Shown: positions 11,011 to 21,960, counted from the first letter of the stretch. The stretch: 64,000 bases of DNA from Gracilaria gracilis (GCA_030374805.1 JARGSG010000043.1:310001-374000), one strand, 5' to 3'. Program-made: numbers and translations. Notes: generated by a model from the sequence alone, not told the origin.

Positions 11011-11128
11011 TTCGACAGTGTTTGGTGGTACCAACGGTAGGATGAGGAAGCCTGGTGGTTCTTCTGAACTTGTAAAGACACTGTAGCGCACGATCGGGGG
11101 CGAACGAGACGGAGGGAAGTGCGCGCAT

Positions 11129-11343
11129 CGTTGACCGCCGGCGGGCAGAGCGCCGAGCCGGACGATCGCGCAATTTATTTTGCCAGTGCACGCCACCGCC
11201 GCATTGCTGTATGCGCAGTGGGGCACGGCGCATATAATGACGTGTGTGTGGCGCTCTCGCCTTGCATGTGTGGCGCTCTCGCCTTGCAAGAGGCCGACCG
11301 GTATCCACAGACACTAAGCGCACCTCCGGCTAGGCGAGCAGCG
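11129..11343 (-). repeat. Inverted copy of the LTR-like repeat, left part
   Basis: Reverse complement of about 4130-4357, including two of the 22-bp units. It is cut at 11343 by the copia insertion and continues at 15940. Confidence 0.8.
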
Positions 11344-11437
11344 TGTCAATCAGCATTACAGTAGACACTCCACTAGATAAGCACCAGATGAGCGAGCTCA
11401 CGAAGTAAACGGCTCCGGCTAGAGGTTCTTCTCCACA
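11344..11437 (+). repeat. 5' LTR of the copia element (94 bp, internally deleted)
   Basis: TGTCAATCAGCATTACAG ... CTCCACA. Identical to the right LTR except that 44 bp between two CAATCAGCA copies are missing. Confidence 0.92.
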
Positions 11438-11448
11438 GGTTATGGGCC
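11438..11448 (+). promoter_or_regulatory. Primer binding site, complementary to the anticodon arm of initiator tRNA-Met
   Basis: GGTTATGGGCC directly follows the LTR. Its complement GGCCCATAACC is the anticodon stem-loop of eukaryotic initiator tRNA-Met (anticodon CAU). Priming by a half tRNA from this internal site, not the tRNA 3' end, is known for Drosophila copia and yeast Ty5. The match is 11 bases. Confidence 0.8.
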
Positions 11449-11664
11449 ACACGCACCCTCGCAAGACACAACACCACTCCAATCACACCAAACCACCACC
11501 GCCCCTCTCCCATTATCATCACGGACACCTACAACCGCCTCACCCGCCGTCTTCGACGGGAACTCAATCGTGAGACAGACGAACTCACCCAACATCTATA
11601 TTCCAACGCCATCATAACGGCAGACGACCTCCATCAACCACAAGACACAACACAATCTCCAAAC

Positions 11665-14600
11665 ATGGACAGCACCACATCATCAGCAAGCTATCCAACA
11701 CTCCCAAAGCTCCATACATCCATCTACTCTTTCTGGTACTTCGCTATTAAAAATCACGCCGAAACATTGGAAGCTTCCGATGACCTCAACACCAACCCAC
11801 CCATTCCAATCGACTCCGCAGAGCACAAGGCATACACCCAGAAGAAAACAAAACTCACCACAGCAATACTCAGTAGCGTCCCGGCAGACATTCTCGGTCA
11901 AATATTCGTACCCGACGATGATCCCACACCCCATGATCTCGTCACTTGAATATTGACCCACATCAATCAGTCCACAAAAGAAGACCACCAATTCTTGAAG
12001 ACCGAAGCCGAAAGCATCCTCTTTGCGGACGACACGAAAATCGCAGACTACATCAAGGAACACAAGGACGTTCGTCAGCGCATGCTGGCCGCCAAATATC
12101 CCAACATCAAGGATGAAACCACCACAGTCGAATTCCTAATCGAGGGACTCAAACGCAACCCAGCATTATCCACTATCGTCTTTCAATTCCTGGTCAACAA
12201 ACCCAATGACATAAAGGACTTCATCCGAAAATTCAAAGAACTCTATGGATATTCGCAAACAATGGCATCCGCATCAACCACTCCGCCACGTTCAGGCTTC
12301 ACCGGGGACTATGGAACCACACCCAACACTTCAAACTACAACCGAAATCAGTACGCACCCCGCCAACGTCGTGTATTCACAGGCAAACCATGCCAATTTC
12401 ACATCTCTCTCGGCGTAGTACCACAATATTCAGACACAGAATGTCGAGATCGCCGCCACCCAAAGAACCGGACCCAACCCCCACAAGCAAATTACGCCAT
12501 GTCTTGGCCACAACAATACCCCCCACAATACATACCGCAGTACCAACAGCAGTACCAGCAGCAGCTCCCGGCACCACCAGGTTTCCACGTTCCCCAAACT
12601 TCCCCTCCACCACCACCAGTGGATATAACATCCGAGGCCGACACGGAAGTCACGGGTAAGTTTATGCTCGACAGTGGCGCACACCCGACACACGTCACAC
12701 AACCAACACACCGAATTACCCCCCTAACCACACCCACTTTCACATCCACTGCAACACAACAGCAGAGCAAGTGCACCCACCATGGTACAATAACAATACT
12801 TCCCAAAAAGAATAGGCTCACACTGAGGAGCTACGCGGTCGCCAACAAGCATCTCAAGCACAACCTTCTCTCAGTCAAGGATCTCGCCACACGCTATGGG
12901 CTAGTGGCCTTCACAGGCAAAAACGGATACGTTATCGACACCAAACATGGAGACCCACACACAATAGCGACAGCACCATGGACTGGCCAACAATAAGAGA
13001 TGAAAGCTTCCATAATACAACCCACATATGCGTACACATCCAGAACCCTTCCCCATAAACGTACCCGACGAACCAAGAAATCCATAGCACAGAACACCAA
13101 CCCGGTCGAACGTGCACCCCTGCCTGACACCAAGACACTTCCCATCGCCCGACAAAAACCTCAAACCCCACGAGTACCCATCCAACATCTTCACAACCCC
13201 ACCCAAACACTCAAACGAGCCAACGTGCAATTACAAATGCATGAATGGCATCTGAAACTCAATCATGCCAACGCCACCAAATTGGCCACCACGGCCAGAC
13301 ACAGACTCATACCAACAATGCCCACCTCCCTCCCCTGGAACGCGCCTATAACATGCTCGGCATGTCACGACGCCAAACTCTACCCCGCTCCACACAAACC
13401 AACGACCCACCATTACCCCACAGGAGCATATATTAGCTCCGACACATGCGGACCGGTGAAACCAACTTCCACACACGGCAACAACCACATCCTCATACTC
13501 ATTTGTGCCACCAGCAGATTTGCGTTCGCTCACTTCGTGAAGGATCGCAAGGACATTCCACAATACATCGACGAGACCTTACATCACATACACGACAAAA
13601 TGGGACACCCACTCACCGACTTCCGTAGCGACAATGCTAAAGAATACACATCATCGCGAATCCAGCAAATATATAAACAACACAGAGTCACACACCACCT
13701 CCGTACTCCCCATCAGCCACAGGAGAACTCCATCGCAGAGCGTTTCAATCGAACAGTCATGGAGTCCGCACGAGCCCTCCTCAAAGCAGCCAACCTACCC
13801 GACCAATACTGGGAAGATGCAGCCCGCGACACAGTATTCAAATACAACCTCATGCACCACAGCGCCATCAACACATCTCCCTACCAAATGTGGTACAGTA
13901 CCAATCCAGTACCCACAAGACTCTTCACGTTTGGACAGCTCGGAACCACACCAATCTATGCTCCCAAGTCAAAAATGGAGCGAAGGGCCCAAACTGTACG
14001 CTACATGTACGCAAACTCATTCACGCATGTCACAGTTCTGAACGTTCACACCAACAAATACCACACAATACGCACGAAAGACTTCCACCCATACCACAAA
14101 GCAACCGATCCCACTAATACCACCACACACGCATTCAAAGCACAAGCGGCCACGAAGCAACAAGTTCCAACGGAAATCACAATCGGTACGGCGCCCCCAG
14201 CAAATCAGCAACAAGCGCGCCAATACCCCGACGCTAAACAGTGGGAAACAGCCCACAACACAGAACTGCATAACCTGGACCAACACAACAGTATACAATG
14301 GCTATCCCGTAACTTCACCACCCCGCCAGAAGCTATCATACCACTCATGATGATATATAGATACAAACGGTCAGCGGAAGGTAACATCACCCAACGCAAA
14401 GCACGCTGCAACCTCAGAGGAGACCTTATGCAGCCAGGGCTCCACTTCAACCCAAAACATCGAACCACATACACAGCCGACAGGACAACACAGAGAATGC
14501 TCATTGCCCTACACGCCATACATCAACTTCCACTCGAACACTTTGACATCAAGTCCGCTTACCTCCGTGAACAATACCAACACGACAAGCCGGTATACGT

Positions 14601-15786
14601 CCACCAGATGCCCAACTTCGACGGTTCGTATACACACAACAGTGACCACGGCCTACTCAAAGGCAATCTTTACGGCTCCCCCCCAGCCGCATATTATTAC
14701 AACCACGGTCTACAAACATTCCTATCCAGCATCAACTTCCAACAATCAGAACATGATCCCTGCCTCTACACAAAACAAACCTCCGAAGGATGGACAATTA
14801 TCAGCACCACGATCGACGATTTCCTAGTACTGGCGTCATCACAAGACCACATAGACAGACTCCACAAGCAACTACTCAGCAAATACAAATTAAAACGTCT
14901 CGGGTCACCCACAAGAATACTGAATTGGACAGTCCGCAGAACTTCATCGGGCCAAGTCCATCTGTCACAGCCGGACACAATCGACGCCATTCTCGAAGAG
15001 ACGAACATGGCCGACTGCAATCCCACCTGCACCCCGTATGCCAGCCTTAAGACACTCGACCAGCAAGAAAGCACCAAACCCTTAAGCGATACAGAATCAA
15101 GGACATACAGAAGCATATTAGGAGAAATCAGATACATCACAGACAGCACACGCCCCGACATAACTTACGCAACCAATCGCCTCTCTCAACATATGAACAA
15201 ACCGCAAAGGCACCATTGGCAAGCCATGAAGACACTCCTGCGCCACCTCAAAGGAACCCGCACGCATGGACTACTGTTCTCACCAAAAACGAATACCCCA
15301 TGTACACTTCTCGAAGTGTACAGCGACGCCGACTTCGCAAACGGAAAAGATCGCAAATCAATCACAGGCAATGTCCACCTATTAGGAGACACACCTATAT
15401 CATGGAACTCAAGCAAACAGAACGTAATAGCCCTTTCAACCACGGAGGCAGAATACATATCTGCAACAAACGCCACCCGCCACACCAAATGGCTTCGCAA
15501 TCTTCTCGAGGCCACGACAATGGCGGAACCCGAAGCTACGCCCCACCGCATCGACAACCAATCGGCCATACTGGTCGCTACCAACCAGGCCCCAACGAAA
15601 CGAAAGAAGTATATTGACATCCGACACCACTTCTTGCAGCACCATATAGCGGAAGGAGCCATTGCCATATCCCGGGTCCTCACAACCGACATGTTGGCAG
15701 ACATATTCACGAAGCCCTTGCACCGAGACAGATTTGTATCTCTACGACATCGTCTCAACATAGCCCCAGCCCCAGTCAAAATGTGA
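11665..15786 (+). pseudogene. Copia gag-pol polyprotein with two in-frame stops
   Basis: A single frame of 1,374 codons from ATG 11665 to TGA at 15786, broken only by TGA at 11947-11949 and TAA at 12994-12996. Gag lies before about 12600 and is Pro/Gln rich at its end, with no clear zinc knuckle. Protease has LDSGAHPTHV near 12670. The pre-integrase zinc region has HEWHLKLNHANATKL and CSACHDAK. Integrase shows DTCGPVK, FRSDNAKEY and the ENSIAERFNRT segment. Reverse transcriptase shows EHFDIKSAYL and the catalytic TIDDFL (the usual Tyr-Val of YVDD is replaced). RNase H shows EVYSDADFANG, ALSTTEAEYI and DIRHHFL. Third positions are strongly C-rich. The stops are odd in such a young insertion: either the copy was mobilised in trans, or one stop is bypassed. 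Confidence 0.9.
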
Positions 15787-15792
15787 ATCACC

Positions 15793-15801
15793 ACCGGGGA
15801 C
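15793..15801 (+). promoter_or_regulatory. Weak polypurine tract
   Basis: A short GGGGA run ends one base before the TG of the right LTR. This is the place where plus-strand priming is expected, but the tract is unusually short. Confidence 0.4.
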
Positions 15802-15939
15802 TGTCAATCAGCAACTCATCTACTGCTGATCCACATTTTTCTCCTCGCCAATCAGCATTACAGTAGACACTCCACTAGATAAGCACCAGATGAGCGAGCT
15901 CACGAAGTAAACGGCTCCGGCTAGAGGTTCTTCTCCACA
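15802..15939 (+). repeat. 3' LTR of the copia element (138 bp)
   Basis: Starts TGTCAATCAGCA and ends CTCCACA. It holds two copies of CAATCAGCA at 15805 and 15849; the 44 bp from one to the next are absent from the left LTR. Confidence 0.92.
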
Positions 15940-15990
15940 CAGCGCGAGCTCGCCCAGGGCTCCGTATGTGAGCCAGCCGGGTGGCTCAAA
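15940..15990 (-). repeat. Inverted copy of the LTR-like repeat, right part
   Basis: Reverse complement of about 4036-4110, continuing the piece that ends at 11343. It starts with the duplicated CAGCG and ends at GGCTCAAAG. Confidence 0.8.
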
Positions 15991-16195
15991 GAGCTGTAAG
16001 GTGCGAGTGAGAGCGCCACGTAGTTCGGGCATGAAACTCCTGAGAGGCACGGAAGCGCATGTGTATGCGCCAGTTGGAAACGTTTTGCCTGACAACAACT
16101 TTACCGTTGGAAGCCCTATGGGCTTGTACAGCCAGTTTATATGTCGACATTCTGGCGTTATCTATGGTATATTGATGTCCGTTCTGTACCCTTGT

Positions 16196-16265
16196 AAGGT
16201 AGGTAGCGTGACGTAGGGATTTGTAGGTGCGCGCCTACAAATCCCTACGTCACGCTACCTACCTT
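16196..16265. repeat. Near-perfect 70-bp palindrome
   Basis: Arms 16196-16227 and 16234-16265 (32 bp, AAGGTAGGTAGCGTGACG...) are exact inverted copies around a six-base centre. Weaker symmetry continues about 25 bp on each side (GTCCGTTCTG and CAGAACGGAC). One arm equals the segment at about 4390-4425, so this looks like two ends of the same LTR-like repeat joined head to head. Confidence 0.9.
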
Positions 16266-17049
16266 CCAAGCGCACAGAACGGACACCCAGCACTGTAACG
16301 GCTACCACAATGCACTCATACCTCATAGTGTTTTCAATTTTTTTTCCCTGTACTGCACCGAAAGAAAACAAATAAATTTTAAAATTGAGTCCAAAAATGC
16401 CTTGCACTCTCTCCCTATTGCCAGCGCACCAGATTGCACTGTACGCTGTAGTGGGTTCAGATTTGGGTTCTACCTTCATATTAATTGTTCTGTGCAACAG
16501 GGCACATGCGTGTTGAACCCACTGCTGTACCCATTCTGGGGTTTACCTGGCAAGCAATCCAGCAGAATCAATTGCTATGTATATGGACATATTCAAGGCA
16601 CACTCTCTTCATTAAAATGTGCTTTCCACCTTAACACCAAAGCTCTGAAGTACAGTAATCTATGAGTAGGGCCAATATTGCAAACCCATTTAGATCTATT
16701 AGCATAATCTCTACATTTGCCAGTGTGTCACTCTAGTTTGTGAGATTAATAAAGGTGTATATTGTTATGTAGCTGTTCTCAATACAAACAAGTCATTCTT
16801 TTGCAATATGTGTCTTCAAGCTACGGTTCTGTTTATGATAGTTTTACAATGGTCAGCTTTCTATTTGTAAAAATATATTTGTAGGTAACATCTTTGTTTC
16901 TTGTGCGATGATGAAATGTTTATGGTTGTCGTAGTCGTACTGTTTACAAACTCTGGGTTTTGACTCTATATAAATGTTCCCGAGGATAATTCTTCGTTAC
17001 TAAGCATCTGTCTACTAAAAACACGTTCATATAATTTTTTCCTACCGTC
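16266..17049. other. AT-rich stretch without a recognised gene
   Basis: No open frame of note. Several poly-T and TATA-like runs. It borders the dyad repeat array. Confidence 0.4.
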
Positions 17050-18290
17050 CATGGAGAGCTGTGATCTCAAACTTATACATGTGGGCCATGCTCTGCATCT
17101 ACGGAGAGCTGTGCTCTCTATAGACGGCTGAGAGCTGTGCTCTCGGGCCGATACACGTAAAATGTGCTCCCAGTCGATGAAAGCTGTGCTCTCTATAGAC
17201 GCCTGAAATCTGTGCTCTCGGACCTATACATGTAAGGCGTGTTCCCCGTCCATGTAGAGCTGTGCTTTCTGAGGACGCCTGAGAGCTGTGCTCTCGGGTT
17301 GGTACATGTGAGCTGTGCTCACCGTCTATGGAGAGCTGTGCTCTCTGTACACGCCTGCGAGCTGTGCTCTTGGGTTGGCACCGGTGAGCTGTGCTCTCTG
17401 TTGCCGCCTGAGAGCTGTGCGCCTGAGAGCTGTGCTCTCCGGTTGGTACATGTGAGATGTGCTCACCGTCAATGGAGAGCTGTGCTCTCTGTAGACGCCT
17501 GCGAGCTGTGCTCTCCGGTTGGTACATGTGAGATGTGCTCACCGTCAATGGAGAGCTGTGCTCTCTGTAGACGCCTGCGAGCTGTGCTCTCGGGTTGGCA
17601 CAGGTGAGCTGTGCTCACCGTCTATGGAGAGCTGTGCTCTCTGTAGACGCCTGCGGGCTGTGCTCTCGGGTTGGCACAGGTGAGCTGTGCTCACCGTCTA
17701 TGGAGAACTTTGCTCTCTGTAGACGCTTGGGAGCGGTTCTCTCGGGTTGATGCATATGAGCTGTGCTCCCCATCTATTGAGAGCTGTGCTCTCTGTAGAC
17801 GCCTGGGAGCTGTGCCCTCGGTTTGATACATTTGAGCTGTGCTCAAGCTGCTCAGAAGAGATCTGCTCTCTTTGTTCTACGAGCCATGTTTAATACTTAA
17901 CGACATGGGCTCTGTGCTCCCAAGCTATAGATGAGAGACGAACTACCTATTCTTTTTTACGCTGTGCTCTTCGACATGGTATTTGTTTTCTCAAGCCAAA
18001 CGCGCGAACTGAGCTCCACTTGCCGTATGATATTAATTCCACGACACTACAGCTGTAATGGCAAGCTGCGCATGAGAACGTAGCTCTCTTCACCGTATGG
18101 GCTGTGTTTCACGATACAGGAGCTGTGCCACCCGCCGCATTTGAGAACCGTGCTCTCTTTGTCGTCCGAGCTATGCTGTTAAGCATGAAAGTTGTGCTAT
18201 CTGAACCCGACATACCAGCTTTGTTCATATCGAAGGCAGGGCTAAGCTGTACTTTCGAACATAAAAATGTGAGCTGTGCTTAAGTGGAAT
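17050..18290 (+). repeat. Array of about 30 copies of a 15-bp dyad, organised as 76-bp three-motif units
   Basis: The core is GAGAGCTGTGCTCTC, a 6-bp arm, TGT and the complementary 6-bp arm. From 17473 to 17777 the higher-order period is exactly 76 bp (starts at 17473, 17549, 17625, 17701, 17777), each unit carrying three motif versions. Arms vary together: GAGAGC with GCTCTC, GTGAGC with GCTCAC (17309, 17604, 17680), TTGAGC with GCTCAA (17833). Copies become degenerate after 17870 and fade near 18290. Confidence 0.9.
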
Positions 18291-18516
18291 GAATAGTTTC
18301 GGTCAATCATGTATATCACGTTGTCATATGGTAGTGAATACCCTGGAATGTTTTGCACTCATATACTCTGGTAGTAGACACGATGAAGAACTCGCTGCCG
18401 GCATTGTCTAATATCCAGAGAACCTCGTTCCTCCGCATGGGGCACCCATGCTGGGTTTACAGTTCGAACAAGCGATATCGATAATTTCTTGATTGAGTAT
18501 CAGAAATGATTTGAAA

Positions 18517-19473
18517 ATGGTTCCAAGAACTTCATCTCTACAGCCGAAGGATAAGTTCTTATGGTCAACTCAAGCTTTACAATTTGAACTTTCTCCTGTC
18601 TACAGGAATATGGAACGAAAAGGGCCGACGAGACCTCGACAGGGCGGTGGATCTGGTACTGGATTCCATGTTCCTCCCCAAATAACCTTTGAGGAGAAGG
18701 ATAAATATGATTCTCTGCTATTACGCTTTAAAAGTGTTTTGCAAGGAAACCAAGAACAAACGGAAAGGACGTTTAAGTATTGCAGCCCAACTCAAAAGAA
18801 TGCAGTTGTGTCTTCAAAACAATTTCACAACATCGTAGAGAAGGAATTTATTTGGAGGATGTTCACACTACGACAGCGAAGACTGAAGTTTACTTCAAAG
18901 AAATCTACTGCTCTACAAGTCGTTTCAAATAACGTAGGGAACAAAGATAATCAAAGCACAAGTATGAACATCCCCACGGCTACGAACGATATCAACAGCG
19001 GGAAAGAAGTATACCAATGTCCACACGAAACTAATGGCATGCACAGTGGGGGTTGTTTCAATTGTTTCATTGAGAAAGCACAGAGGGTTGAAAGAAAACC
19101 CAATGCTCCCACATTACGTGTTCGAATGAATCAATTTATTCCAGGACTACCAAAATCTATTGAGAAGGTTGTTGAATTATGGCGCTTTGGAGATGACAAA
19201 CGTTATCATCCGCTACATTTATTTGATACGGTAGAGAGTCCAAAAAAGCTGATTGAAAGCTACTCCGACTTGCAATGGAGGCAATCTGGACAGAAATCGG
19301 CCTATTATAAGATCAAAAAGCTCGTCAAAATGGTCGGCAGCGAAGCCGATGAACTTAATATCTTTGACGTATCAAGTCCTCTCTGGGATGCGGCTCTGTA
19401 TGGGTATCACCAGAAATGGACTTCTAATTCAAATACAATGCCATTAAGTAGGTTTTTTACGTCAAAAAAGTGA
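18517..19473 (+). CDS. GCR1_C-like DNA-binding protein next to a tyrosine recombinase
   Basis: The frame is open from 18493; the first ATG is at 18517, giving 318 codons. The N-terminal two thirds are Lys, Gln and Ser rich and look disordered, with a possible metal site CPHETNGMHSGGCFNC near residues 172-188. The C-terminal part (about residues 205-290) fits the GCR1_C pattern: IPGLPKSIEKVVELWRFGD, a PLHLFDTVE turn, then DLQWRQSGQKSAYYKIKKLV, which corresponds to the W-R and basic helix of that DNA-binding domain. In Crypton transposons this domain is fused behind the tyrosine recombinase. Here it is a separate gene upstream of one, on the same strand. It would act in the nucleus. Family assignment is from memory of the pattern. 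Confidence 0.6.
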   Translation: MVPRTSSLQPKDKFLWSTQALQFELSPVYRNMERKGPTRPRQGGGSGTGFHVPPQITFEEKDKYDSLLLRFKSVLQGNQEQTERTFKYCSPTQKNAVVSSKQFHNIVEKEFIWRMFTLRQRRLKFTSKKSTALQVVSNNVGNKDNQSTSMNIPTATNDINSGKEVYQCPHETNGMHSGGCFNCFIEKAQRVERKPNAPTLRVRMNQFIPGLPKSIEKVVELWRFGDDKRYHPLHLFDTVESPKKLIESYSDLQWRQSGQKSAYYKIKKLVKMVGSEADELNIFDVSSPLWDAALYGYHQKWTSNSNTMPLSRFFTSKK

Positions 19474-19766
19474 TTAATGAAGCAAACATTCCAAATTCTG
19501 GTAGATTATTAGCACTGTGACAGTGCAAGTTGGCGACAACCCCCCCCCCGTTTTGCCTTCTTCGAATCCGTTGCTTTCAGTTGCCTCCGCTCCACCTTCC
19601 CGCCGTTCGGTCTGCGCTTATGCTGCTGTTCTATCGCCACTACCGCCCCACTACTCAAGCTCTTCTTCAGCAGCCGCCGAGTTTCTGTCCAACCTTTTTC
19701 AACCCGTTTTATCAGACTTTTGCGCCCTTCTCTAGCACCCCACCCAAAGTTATTAACCAATATACC

Positions 19767-21383
19767 ATGACGGACAGCGCTGATGCACATTCTTTGGGCG
19801 CAAACGGCACTGCCTCCACCTCCCCTATCCATACCGTGCTAGAGAGCGATGTAGAAAACATCCAAGCTTCTCAAAATTGCCGTCAATCAGTGCAACCGAT
19901 TCTAAACGAATCCTACAGTACATCTACATTGAGAAACATTGACAGAGCACGGCGAATCTTGCTGCCCTACGCTAAAATGCACGGAGCATGTGACCCTGTG
20001 AGTGTATCAGTAGCATCGACCGAACTTCTCATGAATCTACTCGTCGAAAAATGTCGCTACAATATAAAGTCGGCTATGCAAGTAGACACATTTAGAGGTT
20101 ATGTGCAAAGCTTGCGACTACTTTATTCAGAACACGGTCATCGTGATGCATGGAATTGTGATAAGGCCCAAAATATAGCATCAGGAAACCCTTTGATTCG
20201 TAATGAAGACTTTGACAGATTTCGAAGGGCTTACCGAGTTAACCTAGCCTGATTTGGAGGAGTGAGAATGCGAGCCAGGCCTATGACGGCAGAAATTGTC
20301 TGCGATCATGCTGAGCGGTATTGGTTTGGATCTTCTACCACAGATATTATGGACATCCTCTTTCATTCAGTCGCAGTTTTGGGGCTATACCTTGGTTTAA
20401 GGTATGATGAAATCGGAAAGCTGCAAATGAAACACGTTTCTATAAGACGGCAATTGGCTAGGATTACATTGCCCATCGCCATTAAAAACTCAACAGTTGA
20501 GAGGATATATGAGATATCTGATTGGGATGGAAATTCTCCTCTTTTCTACTCGGTCTATATGGATCCATTTATTGCTCTTTATACATGGCTTGGAGTCCGT
20601 GGAAATGAAGATGGTTATCTTTTCGCAGACATAGTAGAAACGAAAGGTGGGGAGAAGTTGGTCTTTCAGAAGCCTTTGAGCTCTAAGAAGTTTGTCTCGT
20701 TCATGAGGTTTCGGTTAGAGTGCATTGGGATCGGTGCAGCAGATGTGCTAGCCTACACCGGACATTCACTTAAGCGTGGATGTGTTCAGCTCCACAGGAT
20801 TCTTGGATACATGGACGAATTCATCATGCGTAAGCTTGGAATGGTTGGACCCGATGCATACGCTAACTACTGCGCTGCGTATAACTGTGACGCTCCGCGA
20901 GAATTACCGCGGTTCCATAGCTGGGAACACATGGTAGAACACGCGGAGTCAATATCGCGAGAGGCTGACTGGGTAAACACTCACGTGGCATACGAAGAAT
21001 TTGAAAAGGAAATGTGGGGTGATGAACCAGGTGTTGGTTCTCCACCTGTTCTTGATGGTTCTTTGAACAAGTTTCACAGTCTAGAAACGGCAAATCTAGT
21101 TTCATGGGGTATCTTTGGTCGTTTGACAACCTCTCTCCCAGTTAGCATTCGACGCACGTTTTACTATGCATTTGGCACAACCTCTAATGAAATAGATGCG
21201 GCAGACTCTCCCCCACAGATGGTGACGAAATTGAAACTAGCGAAACTAGACGCCCTTCACCAAGTCGTCGATGCCGATAACACGACAGAGGCAAGGAATT
21301 TTTGTACGCACAAACGAAGATGGCCATACTGTAGAATCTTTCGTAATACAATGCTCTGGAAAACTACCTGGAGGAGAGAGTAA
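19767..21383 (+). pseudogene. Crypton-like tyrosine recombinase with one in-frame TGA
   Basis: A frame of 539 codons from ATG 19767, interrupted once by TGA at 20250-20252 between the N-terminal core-binding half and the catalytic half. The first half is helical (STSTLRNIDRARRILLPYA). The second half shows the family landmarks: the first catalytic Arg in LGLRYDEIGKLQ, the beta-strand Lys in PIAIKNS, the H-x-x-K/R box in YTGHSLKRGCVQLHR, and the nucleophile region with GPDAYANYC. HSLKRG instead of H-x-x-R is, as I recall, seen in Crypton-type recombinases. These enzymes cut and rejoin DNA through a phosphotyrosine link, without target duplications of transposase type. Without bypass of the TGA only the N-terminal 161 residues would be made. 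Confidence 0.75.
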
Positions 21384-21604
21384 ATATCTTTTTAAAGGAA
21401 GGCGCGAAGCGGGGAAGTGGCGGTAGGGGGCCAAATTGAGCGGAAGAAGCGTCCGGCGGCTGCGAGGAAAGCAGAGGTTGGATGATATAGATGGTCACGT
21501 GTTCGATGCAAGCCATGTGGCTCGGCAAAAAAAAGTTAAGCGTCTCTGTTCCAAAGACAATGATCACGAACCAGAGAACTGAACGGCAGACTTGAGGGGC
21601 TCTA

Positions 21605-21960
21605 GTTGTGTTCGCAGTGTTCGTGGCAGAGCAGAGCTTTTGAATTGGTTCCCCTGTTTGTCAAAGAGCACAGCTCTTGATTGATCGCAAAGTTGATGAG
21701 AAAGTTCTCCTGTCCCAGTCCGAACCACTGCTTGATCAGTAGCTACGCGACTGCTTGTGTCGAAAATATCCTCTACGCTCCGCTCTGGTTGTGTTGTTAA
21801 GAGAGCACAGCTCTCTTCGGGAATTTGGGCGAGCACAGCTCTGGTTGGATTGTTAAGAGAGCACAGCTCTAGTTGGACTGTTAAGAGAGCACAGCTCTCT
21901 TGGGGGATTGATAAGAGCGCAGCTCTGGTTGTGTTGTTAAGAGAGCACAACTTCTAAGCA
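21605..21960 (-). repeat. Second array of the same 15-bp dyad, opposite orientation
   Basis: About eight copies of GAGAGCACAGCTCTC or close forms (21664, 21801, 21831, 21857, 21885, 21914, 21941). The centre is ACA where the first array has TGT, so orientation is reversed. At 21664-21678 both arms change together (AAGAGC with GCTCTT). The spacers (TTAAGAG, GGTTGTGTTG) are unrelated to those of the first array. The array may belong to the 3' LTR of the gypsy element that begins at about 22039 on the minus strand. Confidence 0.8.

Larger units (their letters stand above)
11344..15939 (+). mobile_element. Complete Ty1/copia retrotransposon with very short LTRs
   Basis: All structural landmarks can be read. 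The 5-bp target duplication CAGCG is at 11339-11343 and again at 15940-15944. LTRs starting TG and ending CA lie at 11344-11437 and 15802-15939. The primer binding site abuts the left LTR. One gag-pol frame has protease, integrase, reverse transcriptase and RNase H in copia order. The two LTRs are identical over the whole 94 bp of the left one, apart from a 44-bp block missing from it, which points to recent insertion. It sits inside an inverted copy of the LTR-like repeat found at 4036-4357, and joining the flanks with one CAGCG restores that repeat. Confidence 0.95.

Noticed and set aside
11683-15794. Minus-strand open frames opposite copia gag-pol
   Set aside because: Shadows of the C-rich third codon positions of the plus-strand polyprotein.
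17099-17607. Open frames on both strands in the dyad array
   Set aside because: They arise from the repeat periodicity and have no protein character.
17050-18290. CRISPR array
   Set aside because: The repeats are contiguous 76-bp tandem units without unique spacers, in eukaryotic DNA, with no cas genes.
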